From: DASVEG01 sp035540495 | Lineage (GTDB): Bacteria > Actinomycetota > Acidimicrobiia > Acidimicrobiales > CADCTF01 | Assembly: GCA_035540495.1 (NCBI GenBank) | Contig: DATLGL010000015.1 | Span: 62,001-126,000 of the forward strand | Length of the DNA: 64,000 nucleotides | Reading direction: 5' to 3' | Program-made: the position numbers and the translations under genes | Notes under the pieces: model-generated | Database searches by the model: none | What the model saw: the letters and a program-made list of their open reading frames with translations, nothing else | Told to the model about the DNA's origin: nothing | Shown: piece after piece, positions 37,426-46,652 of the stretch | How the letters are laid out: every line of letters begins with the position of its first letter | Position numbering within the stretch: the stretch's first letter is position 1

Positions 37426-38571
37426 TTACCGAAGGCGCCCCGGATCGGGCACGTCCAGAAGGTTCTTCCGGATCTCTTCAACTGCGGCCGGGCCGAAGCT
37501 GGTGTTCTCCTCGTAGCCGCCCTCGACGTACGGAACCGGGAGATAGCCACGCCAGTGCGGCGCGAGCCCTGCGAGGATCGTCCGCCCGCCGCGTGACTCG
37601 TCGATCTCACGCCCGAGCGCGTGAAACGCCTCTCCCGGGATCGACACGACGCGGATGGGCCCGATGCTCCACTCCAGGAGCTCGACGTGGAGCGTCGACG
37701 ATCGGCGGCCGGCGGCAAGAGGTGTGCCGCCGATCGGGACCGTGACGTGGCGGTCGGCGACCACGCCGACGCCTCCGTCGATCGTCTCCGCGCCGTTGCG
37801 GGCAGAGTCGACCACCTCCGCGAGCTCCTCACCGAGCTCCGCGGCTTCGGCGAAGCCGTCGTTGCGGCAGTCGTTGTTCTGACGGTGGACGTGGTTCGGG
37901 TTCACGTCGCCGAGTGCCGACGACAGCATGAGCGTGTCGGCGCCCACCCGACGGGACAACTCGTCGCGGAACGGCGCGACCCAGTCGGCCGACACGGCGA
38001 GGCACTCGGGTCCGAGCGCCACCGGATGCACGCCGAGGTTCGCGAGCACGGCCAGCGGCGCGCCGTCGCTCGAGTCCGAGAGCTCGAGCATCGCGAACCA
38101 CGGGTCGTACGGGTGCCCTCGCCGGTTGATCGAGAGGCCGCCCGGAAGCGGCGAGCGCCCGTACCTCACCGTCGCCGCACGAGCCGATGCCGCGGCATCC
38201 ACCGCCGCAGCGCGGCAGCCGTCCGCCAGCAACTCGCCGTACCCCTCCGGCGTGACCCACCCGAGGGCAGCGGTTCCGCGCATCGCCGACGGTCCGCTGT
38301 GGGTGTGTGTGCACGCGATCAGCACCGCGGACGCATCGAGCCCGATCGCTGCGGCGACGGCCTGGCGGGCCGGCGCCTCGAACTCCGGCGACATCCCGAG
38401 CAGGTCGCAGACGACGAGGCACACGGCAACGCCATCGGGCCCACGCAGGTAGAGGGCCCGCGCCTCGAGGTCGTCATGCACCTCCGTCGCGAGCTGCGGC
38501 TCGCCGAACCCCGCGAGGGCGACAGGCAGGGGCGGGGTGATCACGGCCCGACCGGTACCGACCTCGAGCAT
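37426..38571 (-). CDS. Neutral/alkaline non-lysosomal ceramidase-like protein
   Basis: This 381-residue protein has the start of the ceramidase superfamily, GRAVITPPLPVALAGFGEP (ITPP then G(Y/F)), and THTHSGPSAMRGT (Zn-like His motif), then GLSINRRGHPYDPWFAM and LGVHPVALGP. Neutral ceramidases hydrolyse the amide of ceramide; bacterial short versions without the C-terminal domain are mostly uncharacterised. It lacks an evident signal peptide, so an intracellular amide-bond hydrolase is possible. A -10-like site sits 7 bases before its ATG, divergent from the GH99 repeat gene. Confidence 0.85.
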   Translation of the reverse strand: MLEVGTGRAVITPPLPVALAGFGEPQLATEVHDDLEARALYLRGPDGVAVCLVVCDLLGMSPEFEAPARQAVAAAIGLDASAVLIACTHTHSGPSAMRGTAALGWVTPEGYGELLADGCRAAAVDAAASARAATVRYGRSPLPGGLSINRRGHPYDPWFAMLELSDSSDGAPLAVLANLGVHPVALGPECLAVSADWVAPFRDELSRRVGADTLMLSSALGDVNPNHVHRQNNDCRNDGFAEAAELGEELAEVVDSARNGAETIDGGVGVVADRHVTVPIGGTPLAAGRRSSTLHVELLEWSIGPIRVVSIPGEAFHALGREIDESRGGRTILAGLAPHWRGYLPVPYVEGGYEENTSFGPAAVEEIRKNLLDVPDPGRLR

Positions 38572-38578
38572 GGAGCCG

Positions 38579-38584
38579 AGGCTA
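38579..38584 (-). promoter_or_regulatory. -10 element TAGCCT (minus strand), 7 bases before ATG 38571
   Basis: It pairs with the divergent site at 38592, 7 bases away, so the two promoters compete for the same DNA. Confidence 0.5.
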
Positions 38585-38591
38585 CGGCCGC

Positions 38592-38597
38592 TACGTT
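38592..38597 (+). promoter_or_regulatory. -10 element TACGTT, 9 bases before ATG 38607
   Basis: It is the divergent partner of the site at 38579. Confidence 0.4.
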
Positions 38598-38606
38598 GAC
38601 CGGGCC

Positions 38607-40469
38607 ATGCGACCCCGCCTACGGCGAGCGGCCGTCGCAGCCGCGCTGCTGCTCGCGCCCCTGCTCACCCTCGTCTCCCCCGGTGCGCCCGCGCGCGCGT
38701 CCGACCCGCCCCTCGACCCACCCGCGCTGGCTCGTCGTGCCACCGGCTACTGGTTCGCCGCCGGCGACGGCGGCCTGTTCGCGTACGGCGACGCCGAGTT
38801 CCGAGGCTCGATGGGCGGGCGTCCGCTCGTCGCGCCCGTCGTCGGCATGGCCGCCACACCATCGGGTGGCGGGTACTGGATGGTCGCATCCGACGGCGGC
38901 ATCTTCGCCTTCGGCGACGCCGGCTTCCACGGCTCGATGGGCGGACGTCCGCTCAACCGGCCGATCGTCGGCATCGCGGCGACACCCTCCGGCAAGGGCT
39001 ACTGGATGGTTGCATCCGACGGCGGCATCTTCGCCTTCGGCGACGCCGCGTTCCACGGGTCGACCGGCAACATCACGCTCAACCGCCCGATCGTCGGGAT
39101 GGCGTCGACCGTCACCGGCCGTGGCTACTGGCTCGTCGCGTCCGACGGCGGCATCTTCGCCTTCGGCGACGCGCCGTTCCTCGGGTCGACCGGCAACATC
39201 AAGCTGAACGCGCCCATCGTGGCGATGGCAGCGACACCGTCGGGCAACGGGTACTGGATGGTGGCCACCGACGGCGGCATCTTCACCTTCGGCGACGCGA
39301 CGTTCCTCGGCTCGACCGGGAACATCCGCCTCAACCGGCCGATCGTCGGGATGTCCCACACCGGCTTCGGAGGCGGCTACTGGCTCGTCGCGTCGGACGG
39401 CGGTGTCTTCTCGTTCGGCGACGCCGCCTTCCACGGCTCCGCTGGCAACCTCCAGCTGGCGTCGCCCGTCGTCGCTGTCGCAGCCCGCCCGAAGCCAGGA
39501 CCCGTCGGAACGGCGATCTTCTACTACCCCTGGTACGACAACCCGACCGACGGCGACCAGTGGCGGCATTGGGACGACCCGAACGGCGAAGCGGAACCCG
39601 GCGCGTTCGCCGCCGGTGCCGGGCTGATCGCGGCCGACTACTTCCCCGCGCGCGGCCTCTACAGCAACCGCAACCGTGCGGTCGTCGACGCGCAGATGGC
39701 CGAGATCGCTCGGGCCGGCGTGGGAACCGTCGTCGTGTCGTGGTGGGGTCGCCGATCGTACGAGGACCGTGTGCTGCCGCTGGTCGTCGACAGTGCGCGC
39801 AGGGCGGGGCTCGCACCGGCGATCCACCTCGAGCCGTACCTCGACGGCACCCACGTGCCGGAGGTCGCGCTCACCGACGTCGAGTACCTCGCCGGCACCT
39901 TCGGCATCTCGGAGGTGTGGATCTACGCGTCGGACGGACCGGCCGCCGACCGCTGGCGCACGGTCACCGACAGCTTCCCCGGCGTGCGCTTCTGGGGTCA
40001 CAGTGGCCCCGGCAACGCAGCGACCACCTTCCCGGCGTACGCGGCGAGGGCAGGGTTCGACGGGATCTACACGTACGACGCCACCCGCTACTCGCCGGAG
40101 ACCTTCGGCCGCATCTGCGCCGCGGCCCGAGCGCGCGGGCTCCTGTGCTCGCCTTCGGTGGTGCCGGGGTACGACGACCGGACGATCCGTCCGCAGGGCG
40201 GGCAGGTGCGTTCGCGTGAGGGCGGCGCCCGCTACGACGCGTACTGGCGAGGCGCGTTCCGCGCCGGCGCAGACGTGGTCAGCATCACCTCGTACAACGA
40301 GTGGCACGAGGGAACGCAGATCGAAGCAGCCGTACCTCGCTGCGTCGCCGGCGCGCGCTGCTACGAGAACTACGAAGGCGCGTACGGACGTGCAGGCGCG
40401 GGCGCCGAGGCCGCCTACCTCGATCGCACCCGGGCCTGGACCGACGTCCTGGTCGCGGCGGCCCGTTAG
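38607..40469 (+). CDS. Secreted repeat protein fused to a GH99-like glycoside hydrolase
   Basis: This 620-residue protein has a signal peptide (residues 1-31). Six 42-residue repeats (residues 47-298) follow the pattern GYWxVASDGGIFAFGDAxF then GSxGxxxLNRPIV. A GH99-like domain follows (about 302-610; IFYYPWYDNPTDGDQWRHWD, VVSWWG, SYNEWHEGTQIEAA). GH99 enzymes are endo-alpha-mannosidases acting on surface glycans. The repeats look like a beta-propeller or solenoid, probably anchoring or glycan-binding. It converges on the LLM gene with a 4-base overlap of stops. Confidence 0.87.
   Translation: MRPRLRRAAVAAALLLAPLLTLVSPGAPARASDPPLDPPALARRATGYWFAAGDGGLFAYGDAEFRGSMGGRPLVAPVVGMAATPSGGGYWMVASDGGIFAFGDAGFHGSMGGRPLNRPIVGIAATPSGKGYWMVASDGGIFAFGDAAFHGSTGNITLNRPIVGMASTVTGRGYWLVASDGGIFAFGDAPFLGSTGNIKLNAPIVAMAATPSGNGYWMVATDGGIFTFGDATFLGSTGNIRLNRPIVGMSHTGFGGGYWLVASDGGVFSFGDAAFHGSAGNLQLASPVVAVAARPKPGPVGTAIFYYPWYDNPTDGDQWRHWDDPNGEAEPGAFAAGAGLIAADYFPARGLYSNRNRAVVDAQMAEIARAGVGTVVVSWWGRRSYEDRVLPLVVDSARRAGLAPAIHLEPYLDGTHVPEVALTDVEYLAGTFGISEVWIYASDGPAADRWRTVTDSFPGVRFWGHSGPGNAATTFPAYAARAGFDGIYTYDATRYSPETFGRICAAARARGLLCSPSVVPGYDDRTIRPQGGQVRSREGGARYDAYWRGAFRAGADVVSITSYNEWHEGTQIEAAVPRCVAGARCYENYEGAYGRAGAGAEAAYLDRTRAWTDVLVAAAR
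38745..39500 (+). repeat. Six tandem 126-bp coding repeats
   Basis: Six units of 126 bases encode GYW(F/M/L)...FGDA...P(I/V)V repeats. Units 2 to 5 are the most alike at DNA level (GACGGCGGCATCTTC recurs), which suggests recent duplication or gene conversion; units 1 and 6 have diverged. Confidence 0.85.
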
Positions 40470-41437
40470 GCGGCGTTGGCCGGAGCGAGGCTCCGGATCG
40501 CCGCGATGGCGTCGATGCCGAACGGCATGATCGCCAGCACGGGCGTGGTGACGCCGTTGTCGACGTAGCGCTGGATCTTCTCCCGGCATTGCGCAGGCGA
40601 GCCGTGGACGATCAGGTCGTCGACCACCTCGTCGGGGATCGCCGCGAGCGCTCCCTTGCGGTCGCCGCCCTTCCACGCGGCCCACATCGCCTCCAACTTC
40701 GGCCCTCGGCCCAGCCACTCGTGGAAGGCCGCGTACACCGGCACGTTCAGATACGAGTTGATGGCGAACTTGCCGAAGTTGCGGACCGTCTCGGCGTCTT
40801 CGCTGGGGCAGACGAAGATGCGGGCGACGATCTCCTTGCCTTCTCCGACCTCCGGCGCGACCTGCTTCACGTCGTCGGCAGAGAGCCAGTTGATGATGGC
40901 GCCGTCACTCTCGCGACCAGCGAGGCGCAGCATCCCCGGCCGCAGCGCAGCGACCAGGATCTCGGGCGTCACGGGAGGCTTCCGCCCGAGCTTGAAACCG
41001 CGGGACTGGATGGTGTCGAACTGCTGGTCGACCTTCTCGCCGGTCATCGCCTGCTTGAGGAAGCGGACCATGTCTCGCGTGCGCTTGTAGGGCTCCTCGA
41101 AGGGGATGCCGTTCCAGCGCTCCACGATGACGTCGGAGCTCGTGCCGATGCCGAACGCGAAGCGGCCGGGCGCGGCTTCGGCCATCGCGGCCACCGACTG
41201 CGCCATCAACGCGGGGCCGCGGGTGAAGGCCGGCACGATCGCGCAGCCGAGACGGACGTCGGGCACCCACGCCGCAGCCAGCGCGAGCGGCGTGAACGCG
41301 TCGGTGCCGTCCGCTTCGCTCGACCACAGGTCGGTGTAGCCGAGGTCGCGGCACTCGAGGAGCAGGTCCTTCTGCTCCGCGAGGGGCTTTCCGCTGAAGG
41401 GGATCGTGATGCCGAACCGGGCGCTCGTGTCGCTCAT
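40466..41437 (-). CDS. LLM-class F420-dependent oxidoreductase
   Basis: This luciferase-like monooxygenase-fold protein of 323 residues has the start FGITIPFSGKPLAEQKDLLLEC, WSSEADGTDAFTPLALAA and RFAFGIGTSSDVIVERWNG, typical of the TIGR03-type F420-dependent LLM families abundant in mycobacteria and Acidimicrobiia. It probably uses reduced coenzyme F420 (or FMN) to reduce or oxidise an unknown substrate. There is a -10-like site 7 bases before its start. It lies immediately after the GlxA-type regulator gene (10-base gap), on the same strand. Confidence 0.9.
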   Translation of the reverse strand: MSDTSARFGITIPFSGKPLAEQKDLLLECRDLGYTDLWSSEADGTDAFTPLALAAAWVPDVRLGCAIVPAFTRGPALMAQSVAAMAEAAPGRFAFGIGTSSDVIVERWNGIPFEEPYKRTRDMVRFLKQAMTGEKVDQQFDTIQSRGFKLGRKPPVTPEILVAALRPGMLRLAGRESDGAIINWLSADDVKQVAPEVGEGKEIVARIFVCPSEDAETVRNFGKFAINSYLNVPVYAAFHEWLGRGPKLEAMWAAWKGGDRKGALAAIPDEVVDDLIVHGSPAQCREKIQRYVDNGVTTPVLAIMPFGIDAIAAIRSLAPANAA

Positions 41438-41444
41438 GCGGGCG

Positions 41445-41450
41445 ACCTTA
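41445..41450 (-). promoter_or_regulatory. -10 element TAAGGT (minus strand), 7 bases before ATG 41437
   Basis: It overlaps the stop of the GlxA-like gene, so the LLM gene could be read separately. Confidence 0.4.
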
Positions 41451-42425
41451 GGACGCGGCGCGGAACGTCCGTCGGTACGACTGGGGCGAGGTGTTGGTGA
41501 CCTTCTGGAAGTGGACCCGCAGCGCGGCGGCCGAGCCGAACCCGCACCGCTGCGCCACGAGCTCCACCGGGTAGTCGGTCGACTCGAGCAGCCGCTGCGC
41601 GAACAGCACCCGCTGCGTCAGCAGCCACTGATGCGGTGTGGTCCCGGTCGCGGCACGAAATCGTCGGGCGAAGTGCCGAGGGCTCATGTGGGCGCGGCGC
41701 GCCAGCTCGTCGACCGCGACCTGCTGGTCGAGGTTCTCCGCCATCCAGTCGAGGAGCTCGGTGAGCGGGTCGTCGCTCGTGCACGTCGGCACCGGCAGGT
41801 CGACGAACTGCGCCTGCCCGCCGTCGCGGTGCGGCGGCACGACCATCCGCCGCGCGACGGCGTTCGCGACCTCGGCCCCGAGGTCCTTGCGGACGACGTG
41901 GAGGCACATGTCGATGCCCGCCGCGGTGCCGGCCGACGTGAGGATGTCGCCCTCGTCGACGTAGAGGACCGTCGGGTCGACGTCGATCGACGGGTGGAGC
42001 TCGGCCAGCCGCTCCGCGTGCATCCAGTGCGTCGTCGCCCGCCGGCCGTCGAGAAGCCCGGTCGCCGCGAGGACGAACGCACCGGAGCACAGCGACATGA
42101 GGCGGGCGCCACGCGCGTGGGCGGCGCGAAGGGCGTCGAGCAGCTCGACGGGCGGGCAGTCGTAGTTGCCGAAGCCCGCGGGGATCACGACCGAGTCGGC
42201 CTCTTCGAGCGCGTCGAGACCACGGTCGGGATGGATCGTGAAGCCCATGTTCGTCCTCACCGGCGCCCCGTCGACCGACGCGAGCACGAAGCGGTACCAG
42301 GGGTCGACGAGCTCGCTGCGGTCGATGCCGAAGACCTCGCACGCCACCGACAGCTCGAACGGAGACACGACGTCGTCGGTGACGGCGACGACGGTGTGGG
42401 GCCACGGAACCAGTGAACGTTCCAT
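41448..42425 (-). CDS. GlxA family transcriptional regulator (DJ-1/PfpI + AraC HTH)
   Basis: This 325-residue regulator has a DJ-1/PfpI-like ligand-binding domain (residues 5-180; nucleophile-elbow-like SLCSGAFVLAA) and an AraC/XylS DNA-binding domain (about residues 220-320; DELARRAHMSPRHFARRF and VAQRCGFGSAAALRVHF). Members control amine, arginine or aldehyde catabolism. It is likely self-regulating: the TGGCAGGA/TCCTGCCA inverted repeat brackets its promoter. The LLM gene downstream is a possible target. Confidence 0.92.
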   Translation of the reverse strand: MERSLVPWPHTVVAVTDDVVSPFELSVACEVFGIDRSELVDPWYRFVLASVDGAPVRTNMGFTIHPDRGLDALEEADSVVIPAGFGNYDCPPVELLDALRAAHARGARLMSLCSGAFVLAATGLLDGRRATTHWMHAERLAELHPSIDVDPTVLYVDEGDILTSAGTAAGIDMCLHVVRKDLGAEVANAVARRMVVPPHRDGGQAQFVDLPVPTCTSDDPLTELLDWMAENLDQQVAVDELARRAHMSPRHFARRFRAATGTTPHQWLLTQRVLFAQRLLESTDYPVELVAQRCGFGSAAALRVHFQKVTNTSPQSYRRTFRAAS

Positions 42426-42459
42426 GGCAGGATCTTAGCGAAGATGGTCGTTCCTGCCA
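42425..42459. promoter_or_regulatory. Inverted repeat around the GlxA-like gene promoter
   Basis: TGGCAGGA (42425-42432) and TCCTGCCA (42452-42459) form perfect 8-base arms 19 bases apart. The -10-like TAAGAT (minus strand, 42432-42437) is 6 bases before ATG 42425, so a bound regulator would block or assist transcription of this gene. Confidence 0.5.
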
Positions 42460-42495
42460 CTCGATCGAGGAGCGGCAGGGGCGCACGATGTCGCC

Positions 42496-42633
42496 ATGCA
42501 CCCATACTTCCTCGACCGTCTCGCCCGCGACCACTGGGACACCATCAGCCGGCAATCCGTTCTCGACGCGCAGGCCCGCCGCCGCGGTCGCCGCTCGAGG
42601 CGCTCGATCCGCCGCCGGAGGAGCGACCTCTGA
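42496..42633 (+). CDS. Small Arg-rich protein (45 aa), probable
   Basis: ATG 42496 opens a 45-residue frame starting MHPYFLDRLARDHWDTIS and ending in an Arg/Ser-rich tail with the stop at 42631-42633. Short MHPY-beginning basic proteins recur in actinobacteria upstream or downstream of regulators. No membrane segment or Cys motif. The family is not known to me; the evidence is the start, the base composition and the lack of any longer overlapping gene. A nucleic-acid contact is possible from the Arg density. Confidence 0.45.
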   Translation: MHPYFLDRLARDHWDTISRQSVLDAQARRRGRRSRRSIRRRRSDL

Positions 42634-42666
42634 ATTCCTGTCTCACCCCCATCGCATACTCCTCGC

Positions 42667-42849
42667 ATGGCACGTCAGCTGGTCCTGCTCCCCGCATCGG
42701 GCGACGATTGGCGCCTCGACGACCGCACTCGTGAGATCGGCCGCAAGGGCGTTGCGGAGGCCCGCGCCATCCTCCAGCTGGCGATCGATCGTGAGCGCGA
42801 AGCCGCTGCCGCAGAGGCCGCGCAGGCTGCCCGAGGTCGGGCCGCGTAG
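42667..42849 (+). CDS. Small conserved-looking protein (60 aa)
   Basis: This 60-residue protein begins MARQLVLLPASGDDWRLDDRTREIGRK (split here: MARQLVLLPASGDDWRL then DDRTREIGRK) and ends in an Ala/Glu/Arg helix (residues 30-60). A CATACT sequence 6 bases before the ATG looks like a -10. It resembles small helical proteins of unknown function seen beside stress genes. The following GlsB-type gene starts 9 bases after the stop. Confidence 0.6.
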   Translation: MARQLVLLPASGDDWRLDDRTREIGRKGVAEARAILQLAIDREREAAAAEAAQAARGRAA

Positions 42850-42852
42850 CGT
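42847..42852 (+). promoter_or_regulatory. -10 element TAGCGT, 6 bases before GTG 42859
   Basis: The TAG is also the stop codon of the 60-residue gene. Confidence 0.5.
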
Positions 42853-42858
42853 GGCGGC

Positions 42859-43110
42859 GTGGGCATCGTCTCGTGGGTCGTGCTCGGTCTGCTGGCCGGC
42901 TGGATCGGCGGCATCGTCACCGGGCGCCGCGGCCAGGGCTGCCTCACCACGATCGTCCTCGGCGTGCTCGGCGCCTTCGTCGGCGGCGCCCTCGCCAACG
43001 CCGCGGGCTACGAGGGCCGCATCACCGACCTGAACCTGCGATCCATCCTCTTGGCGGCGCTGGGCGCCGCCCTCCTGCTCCTGATCTTCGGCCGCGCCGA
43101 CCGGCGCTGA
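42859..43110 (+). CDS. GlsB/YeaQ/YmgE family stress-response membrane protein
   Basis: This 83-residue protein consists of three hydrophobic helices with Gly-rich turns (WVVLGLLAGWIGGIVTGRRG, then GVLGAFVGGALANAAG, then LLAALGAALLLLIF). It belongs to the transglycosylase-associated family, small inner-membrane proteins induced by acid, osmotic or envelope stress in other bacteria; molecular function is unknown. A GC palindrome (CCGGCGCGTGCGCCGG, about 43119-43134) follows its stop and may terminate the transcript. Confidence 0.88.
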   Translation: MGIVSWVVLGLLAGWIGGIVTGRRGQGCLTTIVLGVLGAFVGGALANAAGYEGRITDLNLRSILLAALGAALLLLIFGRADRR

Positions 43111-43184
43111 GGCAGCGACCGGCGCGTGCGCCGGCGTTCCCCGGGCACCGCACGCCGGCTTCTCGTCGGGCGACCACCGGTGCC

Positions 43185-44369
<1,185 letters not shown>

Positions 44370-44375
44370 TCAGGC

Positions 44376-44663
44376 TCAGTCGTCGACCAGTCGCTTGAGC
44401 AGTTCCTTGATGCGGGGGGCGCCCTTGAGCGCCTCCCGCATCGCGTCGACGTGTCCGTCGGGAAGCATCATCGGCTGCCGCTGGAAGCGGCCGTCGGCCC
44501 AGTACTGGCAGAACCGCAGCGTGGGCGCGTCGAAGTCGTCGTACTCGAGCAGTTGGATCACCAGCTCCGAGTCGTGTTCGGTGTCGACCCCGACCTCCTC
44601 GACGACCTGTCCGCCGCCCCACGGCATCGTGAACGGCCGCGGGACCTTCCTCGCCTTCCCCAT
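44376..44663 (-). CDS. Conserved-looking small soluble protein (95 aa)
   Basis: This 95-residue acidic/basic mixed protein starts MGKARKVPRPFTMPWGGGQ and has VIQLLEYDDFDAPTLRFCQYW in the middle and a helical C-terminus. It has no membrane segment and only one Cys. The family is not recognised. TAACCT 6 bases before its ATG (44670-44675, minus strand) looks like a -10. It lies between the thiolase and a thioredoxin-like lipoprotein with 23 bases to the latter's stop. Confidence 0.72.
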   Translation of the reverse strand: MGKARKVPRPFTMPWGGGQVVEEVGVDTEHDSELVIQLLEYDDFDAPTLRFCQYWADGRFQRQPMMLPDGHVDAMREALKGAPRIKELLKRLVDD

Positions 44664-44669
44664 GGCGGG

Positions 44670-44675
44670 AGGTTA
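44670..44675 (-). promoter_or_regulatory. -10 element TAACCT (minus strand), 6 bases before ATG 44663
   Basis: It lies in the 23-base gap between the two minus-strand genes. Confidence 0.45.
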
Positions 44676-44686
44676 CGAGGAACCGA

Positions 44687-45679
44687 CTACGCGCCGACGA
44701 GCCGTTTCGTGGCGTCTTCGAGCTGCGCGTCGCTGGCCACGTTGTCGTAGCGCTCCTTCACGATGCCGTCGCCACCGACGAAGAAGACCCACGGCTCCTG
44801 GAGGTCGCCCACCCCACCGGGCTGCAGCCACTCGCGAGCCGAGGGGTTGAGCTTCTTGTCCTCGAAGTCCTCCCACACCTCGATGTGGACGAACGCCGCC
44901 CGGTCGCCGTATCGCTTGGCCAGCGCGCTGACCGAGTCGGTGATCGGCCCGCAGAACTGGCTGACGCAGTAGACCGGCGTGGAGATCACGAGCACCACCG
45001 GCTTCCGCTGGGCGAGTGCGTCGGCCACCGAGATGCCGTGCAGCTCCGGATCGGGAGCCTCTTCCTCCTCGCTCGCTCGGGAGTCGAGAACGGGCGCGTT
45101 CGGACCGACCGACCCCAGCGTGGGGTTCTGGGTGCGCGGTGCCTCCATGCCCGGGGCCGGCACCCGGGGCTGAGCCCGCACGGGGAAGGCGGTGTTCGCG
45201 ACCACGTCTTCGCCGTCGATGGTCGCCGAGACGCGGACACCCCACGTGCCGGCCGCGTCGAACGTCACTCCGGTGGCCTCGTAGACACCGAGCGCCTCCG
45301 ACGGTCGCACCTCCCTCGGCTCGGTTTCGCTCTCCGGCGGTGCCTCACGACCGGCGATCGGGAGGAACGATGCGGTCGCCGAGCCTCGCGCCTCCGGTGG
45401 ATCGACCGGCTGGTCCCGCGTCCCGAGGTAGAAGAACTCGAGGTCGACGGAGCCGAAGCTCACGACGGTGCCCGTCCCCTGGACGACGAGCCCGGTCAGG
45501 AACCGCTGCTCGGGCCCGGCGACGAGCTCGTAGCTCGCGACCTGCGCGACGTACGTCGGCTCCTCGTCGGCCGCTGCATCGTCGCCGTCGTCGTTCCCGC
45601 CTCCGCACGCCGCGAGCAGCAGCGCGAGGACGGCGAGCAGCGCCAGCGGCGCGCGGCGGCCACGAACAGGCGAACGCAT
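44687..45679 (-). CDS. Lipoprotein with thioredoxin-like domain
   Basis: This 330-residue protein has a signal with lipobox LLAACGGG (Cys about residue 22), so it is attached to the outer face of the membrane. The middle is beta-rich, and the C-terminal third (about residues 220-330) is thioredoxin-like with YCVSQFCGP, a CxxxxC rather than CxxC spacing, and WVFFVGGDGIVKERY. That spacing is found in AhpC/TSA-like redoxins of unknown partners. The start MRSPVRGRR was chosen because it carries the signal peptide. It probably acts in extracytoplasmic redox or thiol chemistry. Confidence 0.82.
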   Translation of the reverse strand: MRSPVRGRRAPLALLAVLALLLAACGGGNDDGDDAAADEEPTYVAQVASYELVAGPEQRFLTGLVVQGTGTVVSFGSVDLEFFYLGTRDQPVDPPEARGSATASFLPIAGREAPPESETEPREVRPSEALGVYEATGVTFDAAGTWGVRVSATIDGEDVVANTAFPVRAQPRVPAPGMEAPRTQNPTLGSVGPNAPVLDSRASEEEEAPDPELHGISVADALAQRKPVVLVISTPVYCVSQFCGPITDSVSALAKRYGDRAAFVHIEVWEDFEDKKLNPSAREWLQPGGVGDLQEPWVFFVGGDGIVKERYDNVASDAQLEDATKRLVGA

Positions 45680-45696
45680 CGGACCAGTCTCTCCGA

Positions 45697-46056
45697 TCAC
45701 GGGCACTCCGCAGACCGCGCGACGCCCTCGGCCGCTCCGACCGCCGACGCCAGCGACTTCAGGTTCTCGGCGAGGTCGCGAGGACGAGCCGCCTGGAGGT
45801 CCGACTCCACCCGCTCCTTCGCTCGCAGCAGCGTCGCCGCCGCTGCTCGATCGTTCTCGGCCGTCTCCGCCGCCAGATCGTGGAGCCCGCCGTGCCGGTC
45901 CTCGAAGATCGACCGCGCCTCCTGCAACCGCCCCCTCGACGCTGCGCCGGCCGCCTCGCACATGGACCCGGTGAGCCCCGGCGGATCGTCATCGCCGCCG
46001 CTGCAGGCTGCGAGCACGAGCACGAGCACGACGACGAGGACGAAGGCGGCGCGCAC
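45697..46056 (-). CDS. Small lipoprotein, helical
   Basis: This 119-residue protein has a hydrophobic signal and lipobox LVLAACSGG (Cys about residue 18). The mature part is mostly predicted helix with Glu/Ala/Arg repeats (about residues 38-110), probably a short coiled coil or helical bundle, and ends in SAECP, whose Cys might pair with the Cys in SMCEAAG. I do not recognise a family. It is 17 bases upstream of the thioredoxin-like lipoprotein gene on the same strand and may be co-transcribed with it. Confidence 0.72.
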   Translation of the reverse strand: MRAAFVLVVVLVLVLAACSGGDDDPPGLTGSMCEAAGAASRGRLQEARSIFEDRHGGLHDLAAETAENDRAAAATLLRAKERVESDLQAARPRDLAENLKSLASAVGAAEGVARSAECP

Positions 46057-46094
46057 CCCTCGAATCTGTCACACCGCTCCGCGATGATCGGGTC

Positions 46095-46652
46095 GTGCCC
46101 CGTTCCGCCCGATCGCTCGTGTTCGCGGTCGCCGCCGCTGCGGCGATCAGCGGCGGCGCGTGCGACCGGTCGGGCGCCACCGCGCCGCCACGTGCACCAG
46201 GCGACGCTGTCGTGGTGTCGGTCACCGACGGCGACACGATCCGCGTCCGGCTCGGCGAACGCGAGGAGAAGGTCCGTCTCATCGGCATCGACACCCCCGA
46301 GACCCACGGCCAGGGGGGCCTTCGCGAGTGCTTCGGGAAGGAGGCATCGCGTCGCACGGCCGAGCTGCTCCCCGAGGGCGCCACGGTGCGCCTCGTGCGC
46401 GACGCCGAGCAGCGAGACCGGTACGGACGCCTGCTGGCGTACGTGTACACGTCCGACGGCACGTTCGTGAACCTCCGCCTGGCCGAGGAGGGATACGCCG
46501 CGACGCTGACGATCCCGCCGAACGTCGCGCACAGCGACGCGTTCGCCGCAGCGGCGGCACGGGCACGCGAGGCGAACCGCGGCCTGTGGGGGATGTGCGG
46601 CGGCCCCGACACGCCGGTACGCCGGATCCCGCCACTACCCTCGCCTCCGTGA
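46095..46652 (+). CDS. Secreted thermonuclease (SNase-like)
   Basis: This 185-residue SNase-like nuclease has a lipobox-type signal (SGGACDRSG) and the core VSVTDGDTIRVRLGE, IGIDTPETHG and DRYGRLLAYVYTSDG. The Asp, Arg and Glu catalytic residues of staphylococcal nuclease have equivalents in DGDT, R(V)RLIGIDTPET and the following E/R segments. It probably degrades extracellular nucleic acid at the cell surface. The GTG of the deacetylase overlaps its stop (GTGA). Confidence 0.9.
   Translation: MPRSARSLVFAVAAAAAISGGACDRSGATAPPRAPGDAVVVSVTDGDTIRVRLGEREEKVRLIGIDTPETHGQGGLRECFGKEASRRTAELLPEGATVRLVRDAEQRDRYGRLLAYVYTSDGTFVNLRLAEEGYAATLTIPPNVAHSDAFAAAAARAREANRGLWGMCGGPDTPVRRIPPLPSPP

Noticed and set aside
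38745..39500. CRISPR array or DNA-level satellite
   Set aside because: The 126-base periodicity is entirely in frame and encodes a protein repeat; there are no spacer-like unique segments between identical short repeats.
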